Assembly (NCBI GenBank): GCA_903845125.1
Contig: CAIMWS010000082.1
Coordinates: 1-33,877, forward strand
From: an uncultured Verrucomicrobiota bacterium
GTDB lineage: Bacteria > Verrucomicrobiota > Verrucomicrobiia > Limisphaerales > UBA1319
Direction: 5' to 3'
Length of the DNA: 33,877 nt
Shown here piece after piece: positions 7,228-16,658 of the stretch; the first letter of the stretch is position 1; each line of letters opens with the position of its first letter. A program made the position numbers and the translations under genes. The notes beneath the pieces are model-generated. The model had not been told where the DNA came from and searched no databases. It saw only the letters and a list, made by a program, of their open reading frames with translations.

Positions 7228-7836
7228 ATGAAAAAAGCGAGCAAAACACCGCCGTCGCCGGAGCGTCAAGCCGCTCCCGGAGAAGTCCGGCGGATCAAGG
7301 TCGGGTGGGCGGCGCCCACGAAGTTTGTGGTGCCCATACCCCACAATGAGCCGGAGCGGATCGCTTCGTTGCGCAGCTTCAAAATCCTCGACACCCCGCC
7401 GGAGGAGGCCTTCGACGAGCTGACCCAACTGGCGGCGCTGATCTGCCAGGCGCCCATCGCGATGATTTCGCTGGTGGATTCGGAGCGGCAGTGGTTCAAG
7501 GCCAAGGTGGGCACGGCCGCCACGGGCACGCCGCGCGAAATCGCCTTTTGCGCGCATGCCATCATGGAGGAGGATCTGTTCATTGTGGACGACGCCACGG
7601 CGGACACCCGTTTCGCCAACAACCCGATGGTGACCAGCGATCCCAAAATCCGGTTTTACGCGGGGGCGCCGCTGCTCACCGCCGACCGCTTCGCCCTGGG
7701 CACCCTGTGCGTGGTGGACCGCGTGCCGCGGAAACTGGACGAAAACCAAAAACGGGCCCTGCGCCTGCTGGGCAGGCAGGTCATCAAGCTGCTGGAACTG
7801 CGGCGGGAATTGCTGCGGCTCAAGCCGGCCCATTAA
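7228..7836 (+). CDS. GAF domain-containing protein
   Basis: This 202-residue cytoplasmic protein is mostly a single GAF domain. After a basic N-terminal 40 residues comes NEPERIASLRSFKILDTPPE, the usual lead-in of free-standing GAF proteins and of GAF-sensor kinases and cyclases. The domain continues with AFDELTQLAALICQAPIAMI, then VDSERQWFKAKVG, FCAHAIM and the closing block GAPLLTADRFALGTLCVVDR. It ends in a charged helix that may dimerise. There is no output domain, so it is probably a small-molecule or redox sensor acting through a partner. Ligand unknown. GAGGAA lies 7 bases before the ATG. It precedes the GH78-like gene by 30 bases, which suggests co-transcription but no obvious shared function. 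Confidence 0.88.
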   Translation: MKKASKTPPSPERQAAPGEVRRIKVGWAAPTKFVVPIPHNEPERIASLRSFKILDTPPEEAFDELTQLAALICQAPIAMISLVDSERQWFKAKVGTAATGTPREIAFCAHAIMEEDLFIVDDATADTRFANNPMVTSDPKIRFYAGAPLLTADRFALGTLCVVDRVPRKLDENQKRALRLLGRQVIKLLELRRELLRLKPAH

Positions 7837-7866
7837 CCCCCCCCGAACCCGCCCTCTGAATCGACC

Positions 7867-10308
7867 ATGAAACCATCCGTCCATCGTTCCCCATCCGCCC
7901 CGTTTTTAAGCTGGGGATCCTTCCTGGCGCTGCTGGCGGCGGCAGTCCCCGGCATCGCGGAGCCCGCCTTCAAATCGGCCCAGGCCATCTGGCCGGCGGG
8001 GCGCGAAAAAGAGAAGAACCTTTTTGTGGGTTTCCGCGCCGGATTCCCGCGGCCAACCGCCGGGCCGGTGGTGCTGCGCGCGGGCGGGTCCACCCTTTAC
8101 CGGGTGTTCCTCAACGGGGAATTCCTGGCCCACGGCCCCGCCCGCGGGCCGCACGGGTTTTACCGGATGGATGAGCTGGACCTCACCGCGCGGCTCCAGC
8201 CGGGCACCAACGTGGTGGCGTTCGAGGTGGCCGGATACAACGTCAACAGTTACTACCTGCTGGACCAGCCGTCCTTCCTGCAGGCGGAAGTGGTGGCGGA
8301 TGGCCAGGTGCTGGCCGCCACCGGGGGCGCCGGGGCGCCTTTTGAAGCCGCCATCCTCCAGGAGCGGGTGCAAAAGGTCCAACGCTACAGCTTTCAAAGG
8401 CCGTTCACTGAAGTTTACCGCCTGGCCCCCGGCGGCAGCCGCTGGCGCGCCAGCCTGGAAGCGCCCCTGGAAACGGCCCGCTGGGCGGTCCAGCCGGCCC
8501 CGGCGTGGCTGCCCCGGCGAGTACCCTACCCGGACTATGTCCGGCGGCCACCGTTGCGCCTGGTGGCGGAGGGCGAGCTGAAAACCGGGGTCAAAGTGGA
8601 CCACCCCTGGAAAGACCGCTCCCTGACGGATATCGGCCCCAAGCTGGGCGGCTACCCGGAAGTGGAACTGGCCACCATCCCCAGCCTGGAATTGCAGACG
8701 GTGGCCACCACCAACCTGCGGCCGGTCCCAGCGGCCAGCCCCGCCAGCCAGGCCGTTTCCCTCCAGGAAAAAACCTGCCGGATCGTGGATTTGGGCGGCA
8801 ACTTAACCGGCTTCCTGGGGGCCAAAATCCATTGCCGGCGCCCGGCCCGGGTGTTCTTTACGTTCGATGAGATCCTGACGCAGGGGGATGTGGATTTCAA
8901 ACGGCTCGGGTGCGTGAATGCGGTGGGCTGGGAGCTGCCGCCCGGGGATTACGAGGTGGAAACCTTCGAACCCTATACGCTACGCTACTGGAAGGTGATG
9001 GTGCTGGAGGGCGAGTGCGCCGTGGAGGGCCTCTACCTGCGCGAGCTGGCCAACCCCGCCGTGGACCAGGCCCAATTCGCCGCGAGCGACGAGCGCTTCA
9101 ACCGGCTCTTCGAAGCCGGCCGGGAAACCTTCCGCCAGAACGCCCTGGATATTTTCATGGATTGCCCCTCCCGCGAACGCGCCGGCTGGCTTTGCGACAG
9201 CTTTTTCACGGCCCGGGTGGCCCGGGATCTGAGCGGCAACTGCCTGCTCGAAAAGAATTTCCTCGAGAATTTCCTGCTGCCCGCCCGGTTTGCGCACCTG
9301 CCCGAGGGGATGCTGCCGATGTGCTACCCGGCGGACCACAACGACGGAGTGTTCATCCCCAACTGGTCCCTGTGGTTCGTGGTGGAGCTGGAGGAATACC
9401 TGGCCCGCAGCGGCGACCGCGCCCTCGTGGACGCCTTGCGGCCGCGCGTGCGGCGGCTCCTGGAGTATTTCCGGGGCTTCGAGAACCAGGACGGACTGCT
9501 GGAAAAACTGGCCAGCTGGGTATTTGTGGAATGGTCCAAGGCCAACGATTTTGTGCAGGATGTGAACTATCCATCCAACATGCTGTATGCCCAGGCGCTG
9601 CAAGCCGCGGGGCGGATGTACGGGCTGGCGGACCTGGCCGGCCAGGCGGAGAAAATCCGGGGCGTCATCCGCCAGCAATCGTTCGACGGTGAATTTTTCG
9701 TGGATAATGCGGTGCGGAAAAACGGGCGGCTGCAGGTCACGCGCAACCGGAGCGAGGTGTGCCAGTATTTCGCCTTTTTCTTCGGGCTGGCCACGCCGGA
9801 GAGCCACCCGCAGCTGTGGCAGACGCTGGTCCGGGACTTCGGCCCCGGCCGGAAGCAGACCCATGCCTTTCCCGAGGTGCATCCCGCCAACGCCTTCGTG
9901 GGCAACGTGCTGCGGCTGGAGCTGCTGTCCCGCCACGGCCGGTGCCAGCAGCTGCTCGATGAATCCCTGGCCTACCAGCTCTACATGGTGGAGCAGACCG
10001 GCACCTTGTGGGAAAACGACGGCGCCTACGCCAGCTGCGACCACGGCTTCGCCTCCCACGGCGGGGTGCGGGTGCTGTACCGGGACGTGCTGGGCCTGTG
10101 CGAGGTGGACACCGTCCAGAAGCGCGTGCGGCTGCGGTTCGCCAACCTGCGCCTGGATTGGTGCGAAGGCCGGCTGCCCACGCCCGATGGCCCGGTGGCC
10201 CTGCGCTGGCGCAAGCAGGGTGGCCGGCTGGTTTACCAGGCGGCTTTCCCCGCGGGGTACCAGGTGACCGTGGAAAACCTGAGCCAGCTGGAGTTGGTGG
10301 CCCAGTGA
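7867..10308 (+). CDS. Secreted GH78-like alpha-L-rhamnosidase
   Basis: This 813-residue exported protein has a signal peptide with the hydrophobic stretch FLALLAAAVPGIA near residues 18-31. The N-terminal part is a beta-sandwich region with YRVFLNGEFLAHGPARGPHG, the substrate-binding-like domain seen before the catalytic barrel in alpha-L-rhamnosidases. The (alpha/alpha)6 catalytic region includes FMDCPSRERAGW (431-441), the GH78 motif with the probable general acid E437, and TLWENDGAYASCDHGFASHG with the likely base E716 in W-E. GH78 enzymes release terminal L-rhamnose from pectin, glycosides or surface glycans. Length and domain order fit the family. There is no Shine-Dalgarno sequence before the ATG. 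It may work with the beta-helix and hydrolase genes further on. Specificity cannot be read from the sequence. Confidence 0.85.
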   Translation: MKPSVHRSPSAPFLSWGSFLALLAAAVPGIAEPAFKSAQAIWPAGREKEKNLFVGFRAGFPRPTAGPVVLRAGGSTLYRVFLNGEFLAHGPARGPHGFYRMDELDLTARLQPGTNVVAFEVAGYNVNSYYLLDQPSFLQAEVVADGQVLAATGGAGAPFEAAILQERVQKVQRYSFQRPFTEVYRLAPGGSRWRASLEAPLETARWAVQPAPAWLPRRVPYPDYVRRPPLRLVAEGELKTGVKVDHPWKDRSLTDIGPKLGGYPEVELATIPSLELQTVATTNLRPVPAASPASQAVSLQEKTCRIVDLGGNLTGFLGAKIHCRRPARVFFTFDEILTQGDVDFKRLGCVNAVGWELPPGDYEVETFEPYTLRYWKVMVLEGECAVEGLYLRELANPAVDQAQFAASDERFNRLFEAGRETFRQNALDIFMDCPSRERAGWLCDSFFTARVARDLSGNCLLEKNFLENFLLPARFAHLPEGMLPMCYPADHNDGVFIPNWSLWFVVELEEYLARSGDRALVDALRPRVRRLLEYFRGFENQDGLLEKLASWVFVEWSKANDFVQDVNYPSNMLYAQALQAAGRMYGLADLAGQAEKIRGVIRQQSFDGEFFVDNAVRKNGRLQVTRNRSEVCQYFAFFFGLATPESHPQLWQTLVRDFGPGRKQTHAFPEVHPANAFVGNVLRLELLSRHGRCQQLLDESLAYQLYMVEQTGTLWENDGAYASCDHGFASHGGVRVLYRDVLGLCEVDTVQKRVRLRFANLRLDWCEGRLPTPDGPVALRWRKQGGRLVYQAAFPAGYQVTVENLSQLELVAQ

Positions 10309-10365
10309 GCGGGGGGGGTCCGGCCCGCAACCATTCCCCGGCAGCGCCGTTTAAGGAATTGATTT

Positions 10366-11565
10366 ATGAGTTTGGATGCCTGGATTGCCACCGCCAAGAA
10401 AAGCGGCGCGAGCGACCTGCACCTGGAGCCCGGGCTGCCGCCCGCCATCCGCGTGCGGGGCGCCCTGCGCACGGCGGGCGAGCCGCTGCCAGCCGGCCAG
10501 CTGCTGGCCAGCGCGCAGGAGATCATCGGCACGGCCCAGTGGCCGCTGTTCCAGGAGCGGAAATCCTTCGACTGCTCCCGCACGATCCAGGGCGTGCGCT
10601 GCCGCATCAACATCCTGCAGACCAGCCGCGGCATCGGCTTCGCCGTGCGGCTGCTCAGCACCTTCCAGGCCACGCTGGAATCGCTGAACCTGCACCCGGA
10701 CCTGATCCGGCTGATCGCCCCCAGCAACGGGCTGGTGCTCATCAGCGGCCGCACCGGCAGCGGCAAATCCTCCACGCTGGCGGCCTTGATCCAGGAGATC
10801 AACCTCACCGAAAACCGGCACATCGTCACCATCGAGAGCCCCATCGAGTATTCCTTCCAGCCCCGCCACGCCTACATCCGCCAGCGCGAGGTGGGGCGCG
10901 ACACCCCCAGCTTCGAACAGGCCTTGCTGGACGCGCTGCGGGAGGATCCCGATGTGCTGATGGTGGGTGAGATGCGCGAGCCGGAAACCATGCGGCTCAC
11001 CTTGAACGCCGCGGAGACGGGCCACCTGGTGCTGGCCACCGTCCACGCTTCCACCTGCGCGGAAGCCCTGCAGCGGATCGTCTCCGCCTTCCCCTCGGAC
11101 GCCCAAAGCCCGGTCTGCGCCCAGCTGGCGGATTGCCTGGTGGGCGTGGTGGCCCAGCGGCTGATTTACCGGGCCGACCTGGGCATCCGGCTGCCGGAGT
11201 TGGAATTGCTGACCTCCCATACCGCCGTCAAAGCCCACATCCGCAGCCGCGACTTTTTCAAGATCATGCCGGTCATGGAAACCGGCGCCGAGAAGGGCAT
11301 GTGGACTTTTGCCCGCTACCGCACCTGGATGGAGCGCAAAAACCAGTGGCACGTTCCCGATCCCAACGCCGCTTTCACGGATGGCGACCCGGTGGCGCCA
11401 CTGCCGGCCATCCTCTCAGCGCCGGTCGCCGGGCACGCCAAAAGCGCCCCGGCCGCCGCCAAATCCAGCGTTCCCAAACCAGCTGCCCCCGCCACCGGTC
11501 CGCGCCCGATCGAAATCGAGCCGGTGGAAGGCGGCTTGGAAGCCTTGCTCAAGAAGCTGGAATAA
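10366..11565 (+). CDS. PilT-like type IV pilus retraction ATPase
   Basis: This 399-residue cytoplasmic hexameric ATPase belongs to the PilT/PilU type. It shows KKSGASDLHLEPGLPPAIRV at the N-terminus (PAS-like domain), Walker A GRTGSGKSST (128-137), an Asp box with HIVTIESPIEYSF, Walker B DPDVLMVGEMREPET and the His box TGHLVLATVHAS. In PilT the conserved AIRNLIRE helix follows; here the same position reads AVKAHIRSRDFFKI, so it is diverged. After about residue 330 the protein ends in a Pro/Ala-rich linker and a short acidic helix, absent from classical PilT. AAGGA precedes the ATG. It lies 57 bases after the GH78-like gene, not in a pilus operon. A 6-bp hairpin (11591-11608) follows without a T tract. 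Confidence 0.88.
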   Translation: MSLDAWIATAKKSGASDLHLEPGLPPAIRVRGALRTAGEPLPAGQLLASAQEIIGTAQWPLFQERKSFDCSRTIQGVRCRINILQTSRGIGFAVRLLSTFQATLESLNLHPDLIRLIAPSNGLVLISGRTGSGKSSTLAALIQEINLTENRHIVTIESPIEYSFQPRHAYIRQREVGRDTPSFEQALLDALREDPDVLMVGEMREPETMRLTLNAAETGHLVLATVHASTCAEALQRIVSAFPSDAQSPVCAQLADCLVGVVAQRLIYRADLGIRLPELELLTSHTAVKAHIRSRDFFKIMPVMETGAEKGMWTFARYRTWMERKNQWHVPDPNAAFTDGDPVAPLPAILSAPVAGHAKSAPAAAKSSVPKPAAPATGPRPIEIEPVEGGLEALLKKLE

Positions 11566-11763
11566 AGGACCTCCCGGAGCCGGGGGAAAACCGCCCCGAT
11601 TCGGGCGGGGACCAGGCGGTCTCTTTGAAATCAGCAGCGGCGGGGAACCCCGGCGGGCGGTGCGGGCCCAAAAAGCAGTGATACAGACAAGGCCCCGGGA
11701 TAGGGCCAGGTTTTATCCACTCAGCACCCGGAATCAAAAGGGGTGAACTACCAAGGCCTTACA

Positions 11764-11810
11764 CAAAAAGACCCAGCCAAAACGACCGCGCCAATGGCTT
11801 GGGCACGGCC
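11764..11810 (-). terminator. Rho-independent terminator of the prepilin-like gene
   Basis: On the minus strand a 9-bp stem (GGCCGTGCC with GGCGCGGTC, including two G-U pairs) encloses a 9-base loop (11784-11810). It is followed by GTTTTGGCTGGGTCTTTTTG. It begins two bases after the stop codon of the gene ending at 11813. Confidence 0.6.
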
Positions 11811-11812
11811 AG

Positions 11813-12661
11813 TCACCACCAGGAGGGGTGGGCCTGCGGATCGCCCAAATGGGAGGTGTTGTCGCGGTTCCACCAACGGGCGGATTTTTCCAGGGAGGCG
11901 CTGTCTTTCAGCGGGTGCGCCGCAAAAACGATCCGCTTGAGCGCTTCGGCATGGCCGTCGCAAAACACGATATTCGCCCGGTTGTTATGCACATCCAGGG
12001 GCCACTGGCGTTCCTCGTAAAAGCCGATGAACCCGCTCCAATCGCGGTCCCCTTTCCTTTTCAGATCCCAGTTGCTGTCGCCCAAGGCGATCATGGCGAC
12101 CGGTTTGAGCACGACGGAGGGCTTGGTTTCCCCATAGAGGGGATCCCCCTTATAAACACCCAAGCCCTGGTTGGGCACCAAACCAGCGTAAGCCCCCCAT
12201 ACGTTATAGCCGTAACTCATGAAGCAGGTTCCGCCGGGAATTAGGCGGACTTCATCCTTGAAATAGCCATCCTCAGCCGGCAGCCCGCTGCCGTATTTGA
12301 CGACCCATTGGGATTGGGCGGGAGCGGATGGACATTTGAAAACGTCGACGTTCTGCCCATTGCTGATGTGCTTGCGGAGCAGGGAGGGCCAGATCCAGGA
12401 GGAGCCGGCCGCCCCATTGATCCCCACGGGATAATAACCGCTGCTATCCGAGTAGGAAATCATGGCCAGCCCGATTTGCCGCAAATTGCTCAAGCACCGG
12501 ATGCCCTTGCCTTTGGCTTTGGCCCGGCTGAGGGCGGGCAGGAGCATGCTGGCCAGGACGGCGATGATGGCAATGACCACCAATAATTCGATGAGGGTGA
12601 AGGCACGGCCACGCGACGGCCGGGGAACAACCGGGAGGAGGTTCAGGGATTCCGTTTTCAT
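11813..12661 (-). CDS. Prepilin-type protein with C-terminal H-X9-DG motif
   Basis: This 282-residue type IV pilin-like/pseudopilin protein has the prepilin leader and cleavage site RGRA|FTLIELLVVIAIIAVLA (about residues 17-36), with the conserved Glu at +5, then LLPALSRAKAKGKGIRCLSN. The C-terminal part holds HNNRANIVFCDG: H, nine residues, DG. This marks the H-X9-DG family that is heavily expanded in Verrucomicrobiota, Planctomycetota and Lentisphaerota. The protein is inserted in the inner membrane by its N-terminal helix and probably processed by PilD. It may form pseudopili or carry a periplasmic or surface domain. The ATG at 12661 is preferred; an in-frame GTG at 12673 is possible. Neither has a clear ribosome site. 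It stands alone with its own terminator. Confidence 0.92.
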   Translation of the reverse strand: MKTESLNLLPVVPRPSRGRAFTLIELLVVIAIIAVLASMLLPALSRAKAKGKGIRCLSNLRQIGLAMISYSDSSGYYPVGINGAAGSSWIWPSLLRKHISNGQNVDVFKCPSAPAQSQWVVKYGSGLPAEDGYFKDEVRLIPGGTCFMSYGYNVWGAYAGLVPNQGLGVYKGDPLYGETKPSVVLKPVAMIALGDSNWDLKRKGDRDWSGFIGFYEERQWPLDVHNNRANIVFCDGHAEALKRIVFAAHPLKDSASLEKSARWWNRDNTSHLGDPQAHPSWW

Positions 12662-12787
12662 ATGCCAATGCACAGGGACTTATTAAGCATAATAACCCCA
12701 GTGCGGCCTGGATTGCAAGTGGGCGTTTGGAGGCCCACTGCAGAATGGGCGCCACCCGCGGCGCCGGAGAGGCTGAATCCCGGCGGA

Positions 12788-14911
12788 TCAGGCCAGCATC
12801 TGGGTCAGCAGGCGGTGGTTGATCTTGCCCGTGCCCAGCTTGGGGATCTCTTTGACGCACTTCAATTCCCGGGGGACGCACAAATTGGTGAGGCCTTTGG
12901 CTTTTACGGCCGCGCGGATTTCCTCGAGGGTCAGCTTCGGCTCGTTGGCCACCGCGATCAAGGCCTCGCCTTTGTCCTCGTCCGGCCGGCTGAGGATGGC
13001 GACCTGGCAGCGCAAGCCGTAATGCGGGAAGGCGCCCGCGAGGGCGTCCTCCACGGCGGTGAGGCTGACCATTTCGCCGCTAACCTTGGCGAATCGCTTG
13101 AGCCGGCCCAGGATGAAAACGAAGCCCTGCTCGTCCACGCGGACCACATCGCCGGTGTCGTACCAGCCGCCGAGCGCCTTGAACCTGGCGTTGGCATCGG
13201 GATTGAGGTAGCCGCGCATGACATTGGGGCCGCGGACCAGCAGGCGCCCCCCCTCGGTGACCCCTTCCACCGGCTCCAGCTTGTATTCCATGCCGGGCAG
13301 CAGCTGACCGACGGAGCCCGGCTTGGGGGCAAGGGCCGTGTTGACGCTGAGGCACGGGCTGCACTCGGTGGCGCCGTAGCCTTCCAGAATGCGCAGGCCG
13401 AAGCGCTTCGCCCAGAAGGTGGCGGTGGCTTCCTGCAATTTTTCCGCACCCGCGAACAGCAGGCGCACGTTGAAAAAGTCATACGGGTGGGCCTTGCGGG
13501 CATAGCCATTCAAAAAGGTATTGGTGCCCAGGAAAATGGTGCAGGCCCGGTCGTAAACTGCCACCGGCACCATGCGGTAATGCAGCGGGGAGGGATAAAA
13601 GAAGGTGTAAAAGCCGCGCACCAGGGGCAGCAGGGTGCCGATGGTGAGGCCGAAGCTGTGGAAGGTGGGCAGGGCGTTGAACATGCGGTCGTTGTCGCGC
13701 AGATCCGTGACGGCGACCATCTGCCGGATATTGGCCAGCACGTTGCCATGGGTCAACTCCACGCCCTTGGGCTGCCCTTCCGAACCGCTGGTGAATAAAA
13801 TGAAGGCGGTTTCCGCCGCCGGATCCTGAAAGCCCGAGCGGGGCGCGAGGGTCTGGGCGGCCAGGGCGGCCAGCTTCTGCAGCCCGGTGATGCCCGTGCT
13901 CACTTCCTCCAGGTAAACCAGGTTGATGCCGGCCTCGGCGAAACGCTGGAGATCCAGCTTGAGGCGCTCGATGAATTTCCGGGCGGTGATGATGGTTTTC
14001 AACCCCGCCAGTTGCGCGCAGGTCAGCATGGTGGGGACGCCGGTGGAAAAATTCAGGACGGCGGGCACTTTGCCGGCCCGCCACAAGCTCAACAGGACCA
14101 CCGGCATGGTGTTGATGTTGGGCAGCAGCACGCCCACGCGCTCCTGGTCCGCGGGGATCCACCGCGGCCAGGCCCCGGCGAGCACCCGGGCGCCGGTCAT
14201 CAGGTGGCGGTAATCCAGGACCTGCCGGGTGGCATCCTCCAGCACCGGCTGGCGCGGCCGGATGGCGGCCATATCCGCCACCGCTGCCAGGACGGAGCGC
14301 GGCCCGAACTGGGATTCCACCTCGAATTGCTGGCGGACCATCCGCTGGCGGAGCCACTCGGTCAAATGCTCGCGCGCCTGGGAGGTGCTGCACTTTTCCT
14401 GCCGGGGGGAGGTGAACACCTCACTGAAGTGCACGCTCGTCCGGCCGAACCAACGGGTCCACCCGGCGTGCCGCACCCACGGGATGCGGTTGACGCCACG
14501 GAGATGGGCGGTGATGACCCGGGCGCCGGTCTTGTGTAGCAGGAAGCCGGTGCCATCGAACAGCTTCATGAGCGACCCGGTGAGGGTGATGCGGCCCTCG
14601 GCGAAAAGCACCAAGCGCCCCCCGCCCGCCAGGAATTCGGCCATGCGCTTGACGGCGTAGGGGGAGGTGGGGTCGATGGGGAAGGTGCGCCGGTTGATCA
14701 TGATCAGGCGATGGAGCCAGGTGGTTTGGGCGGTGGCGAGGGAGGTGACGAACTTCCAGTCCGGGTCCAGGCACACGCCCACGAACAGCCAGTCCAGCCA
14801 GGAAACGTGGTTGGGCACCAGCAGCACGGGGCCTGGCGCCTTGAGCACGTCTTCATTATAGGCGCTAAAGCGGAACAACCAGCGCACCAACCATCTCAGC
14901 AATTTGATCAT
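12788..14911 (-). CDS. aas: Bifunctional acyltransferase/acyl-ACP synthetase (Aas-like)
   Basis: This 707-residue fusion has the domain order and length of E. coli Aas (719 residues), which re-acylates lysophosphatidylethanolamine and activates free fatty acids onto ACP. The N-terminal PlsC-type acyltransferase has NHVSWLDW (H35 and D40, the HX4D catalytic pair) and LFAEGRIT (E105-R107). The C-terminal AMP-binding part has FTSGSEGQPKGVELTHGN near residue 373, then EGYGATECSP, YDTGDVVRVDEQGFVFILGR and KLGTGKINHRLL with the conserved catalytic lysine near residue 698. The major facilitator domain found in some homologues is absent. It is probably membrane-associated at the inner face. It lies 82 bases downstream of a radical SAM gene on the same strand and may be co-transcribed. 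Confidence 0.93.
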   Translation of the reverse strand: MIKLLRWLVRWLFRFSAYNEDVLKAPGPVLLVPNHVSWLDWLFVGVCLDPDWKFVTSLATAQTTWLHRLIMINRRTFPIDPTSPYAVKRMAEFLAGGGRLVLFAEGRITLTGSLMKLFDGTGFLLHKTGARVITAHLRGVNRIPWVRHAGWTRWFGRTSVHFSEVFTSPRQEKCSTSQAREHLTEWLRQRMVRQQFEVESQFGPRSVLAAVADMAAIRPRQPVLEDATRQVLDYRHLMTGARVLAGAWPRWIPADQERVGVLLPNINTMPVVLLSLWRAGKVPAVLNFSTGVPTMLTCAQLAGLKTIITARKFIERLKLDLQRFAEAGINLVYLEEVSTGITGLQKLAALAAQTLAPRSGFQDPAAETAFILFTSGSEGQPKGVELTHGNVLANIRQMVAVTDLRDNDRMFNALPTFHSFGLTIGTLLPLVRGFYTFFYPSPLHYRMVPVAVYDRACTIFLGTNTFLNGYARKAHPYDFFNVRLLFAGAEKLQEATATFWAKRFGLRILEGYGATECSPCLSVNTALAPKPGSVGQLLPGMEYKLEPVEGVTEGGRLLVRGPNVMRGYLNPDANARFKALGGWYDTGDVVRVDEQGFVFILGRLKRFAKVSGEMVSLTAVEDALAGAFPHYGLRCQVAILSRPDEDKGEALIAVANEPKLTLEEIRAAVKAKGLTNLCVPRELKCVKEIPKLGTGKINHRLLTQMLA

Positions 14912-14993
14912 AGGACTTCACCAGTCTAAGGTTTTTTCCGGGCATTTGTCGAATCGATAGTGCGGTCGGAGGGGCCGGCGCGCACGGTTTTCA

Positions 14994-16358
14994 TCAAGCA
15001 GCGGCTAATTCAAAGTCCGTCCCCCGTTCCAGCTGGGCGAGCAGCTTCCGCGCCTGTTTCACCGTCCGGTTGCGGGCGGCCAGGAGGATGGTGGCGAATT
15101 TCGCGGCCTCCGCGCGGCGGCCCACGCGCAACGCGTGCGCCACAGCCCCGGCGCTCAGCCGGTCCAGCTCGCAGGTGAGCCGCAAGGCCCATCGCTGGAG
15201 CTCCTCCGGCCGGAAGTGAGGATGCCGGAAATGGACGCGCAGGTGGCCCGGCAGGAAATGGTTGGAAGCCACCGGCTCCGGGGCCAGCCACCAGGCCTCC
15301 GCCACCTCGCCGCGGGCCACCATGGGCTGGTAGAGGGAGGAGCCCGGGTAGATGCGCATGATGCGGAAGTCGAACAGGGAGCACGGCACCCGGGAGAGGT
15401 ATTCCAGGGTGCGGGCGAGCCGCCCGGGAGTGTCGTGCGGCAGGCCCACCATGAGCAGGGCACACACCTGGATGCCCAGGTCGTTGGCCTGGCGGACGGC
15501 CTCCGGGAAGGGCTGGCCCACGTTTTGCCGCTTGCCCACGGAGAGGCAGTTGTCCTCGTCCACCGACTCGAGTCCCACCGCCACCCCCAGGCAGCCGGAG
15601 GCGGCGAGCTCCCGCAGGAGGCCGGCGTCGCACAACTGGTCCAGCGTCACCATGGTGATGAACCGCCGCTGCTTCCGGCGCAGCAGCGCCAGCAGTTCCG
15701 TGGCGTAGCCGCGGCTGGCCAGGAGGTTGTCGTCCGTGAATTGCAGGAAAGCGCCCGGATAAAGCTCCTGGAGCTGGTCGATCTCGGCCTCGAGCACCGG
15801 GAGCGGTTTGGTGCGGTAAGGCCCCATGAAGTGGGAGCTGACACAGAAGGTGCAGCGATGGTTGCACCCCCGGGTGGCAAACAGGGAGGCGGGGGTGAGA
15901 TATTTCCGGCCGGAGAAAAACCGGTAGTCCACCGGCGCCATACGCTCGGGCGGGGTCGGCGAGCCGTCGTAGCGCGGCTGGAGTTTCCCGGCCAGGAGAT
16001 CCGCGCAGACGGCCGGCCAGATGGTTTCCGCCTCGCCGGTCACCACTGCATCGGCGTGGCGCATGGCCTCCTCCGGGCAGACGGTGACATGGATGCCGCC
16101 CAGGATCACTTTTTTCCCCGCGGCGCGCAAATCGTCGGCGTGGCGGTAAACTTTGGCGGCGTACTGGGTTGCCAGGCTGAAGGCGATCACGTCCCCATCA
16201 AACCGGAGCGCCTCGGTCTGCTCATCCACCAGGGAGGTCTGAAGGGTTTTGGGAGTGACCCCGTTGAGGACACCCAGGGGCACGGGCGGCTGTGAGATGC
16301 TGGCCGTGGAATCGAAGTCGTGCAGCTCATGCATGACGTTGACAAAAACCATTTTCAT
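14994..16358 (-). CDS. B12-binding-domain radical SAM protein
   Basis: The protein has 454 residues. The ATG at 16358 is chosen because GGAGA lies 5 bases upstream; an in-frame TTG at 16376 is less likely. Residues 50-140 form a Rossmann-like B12-binding domain (AFSLATQYAAKVYRHADDLR, VILGGIHVTVCPEEAMRHAD, VVTGEAETIWP) that lacks the DxHxxG cobalamin-ligand motif. The radical SAM core begins with the cluster motif CNHRCTFC (C165, C169, C172), followed by FTDDNLLASR, VGLESVDEDN and a GLPHDTPG turn. The layout is that of the BchE/elongator-like class that installs methyl or carbon groups on unactivated carbon. The C-terminal 70 residues are family-specific. Substrate unknown. It precedes aas, so lipid modification is one possible role. 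Confidence 0.9.
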   Translation of the reverse strand: MKMVFVNVMHELHDFDSTASISQPPVPLGVLNGVTPKTLQTSLVDEQTEALRFDGDVIAFSLATQYAAKVYRHADDLRAAGKKVILGGIHVTVCPEEAMRHADAVVTGEAETIWPAVCADLLAGKLQPRYDGSPTPPERMAPVDYRFFSGRKYLTPASLFATRGCNHRCTFCVSSHFMGPYRTKPLPVLEAEIDQLQELYPGAFLQFTDDNLLASRGYATELLALLRRKQRRFITMVTLDQLCDAGLLRELAASGCLGVAVGLESVDEDNCLSVGKRQNVGQPFPEAVRQANDLGIQVCALLMVGLPHDTPGRLARTLEYLSRVPCSLFDFRIMRIYPGSSLYQPMVARGEVAEAWWLAPEPVASNHFLPGHLRVHFRHPHFRPEELQRWALRLTCELDRLSAGAVAHALRVGRRAEAAKFATILLAARNRTVKQARKLLAQLERGTDFELAAA

Positions 16359-16586
16359 AGGGTTCTCCGGAAACAAGGTTGAGGGGATGCGTGGGGTATG
16401 AAATGAGCCGGTTTTTCACAAGCTTGAATATGACATGGAACAGGTTGTTTTCCAGCAATAAACGGATTGCCTGGCCGGGCGCCAGCGCCGCGCACCTCCC
16501 GGATTCCGGCCGGGCCCGCCATGATGGCCTGTGGTTGTCGATCCATGGCGGTAATTTACCATCCGCCCGCCGCCGGGTGTTAATCG

Positions 16587-16624
16587 AAAAAACCGCAGCC
16601 GCATCGATTTTCGCGATGTCCGGC
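16587..16624 (-). terminator. Probable terminator after glnD
   Basis: On the minus strand GCCG-GA-CATCG, a 7-base loop and CGATG-CGGC form a 9-bp stem with one 2-base bulge (16598-16624). After TGCGG comes TTTTTT. It lies 34 bases past the glnD stop and separates glnD from the radical SAM gene in a 300-base gap (16359-16658) that contains no gene I can support. Confidence 0.5.
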
Positions 16625-16658
16625 AACGGATCAGGCAGACGACCCGCCCGCGGTGGGA

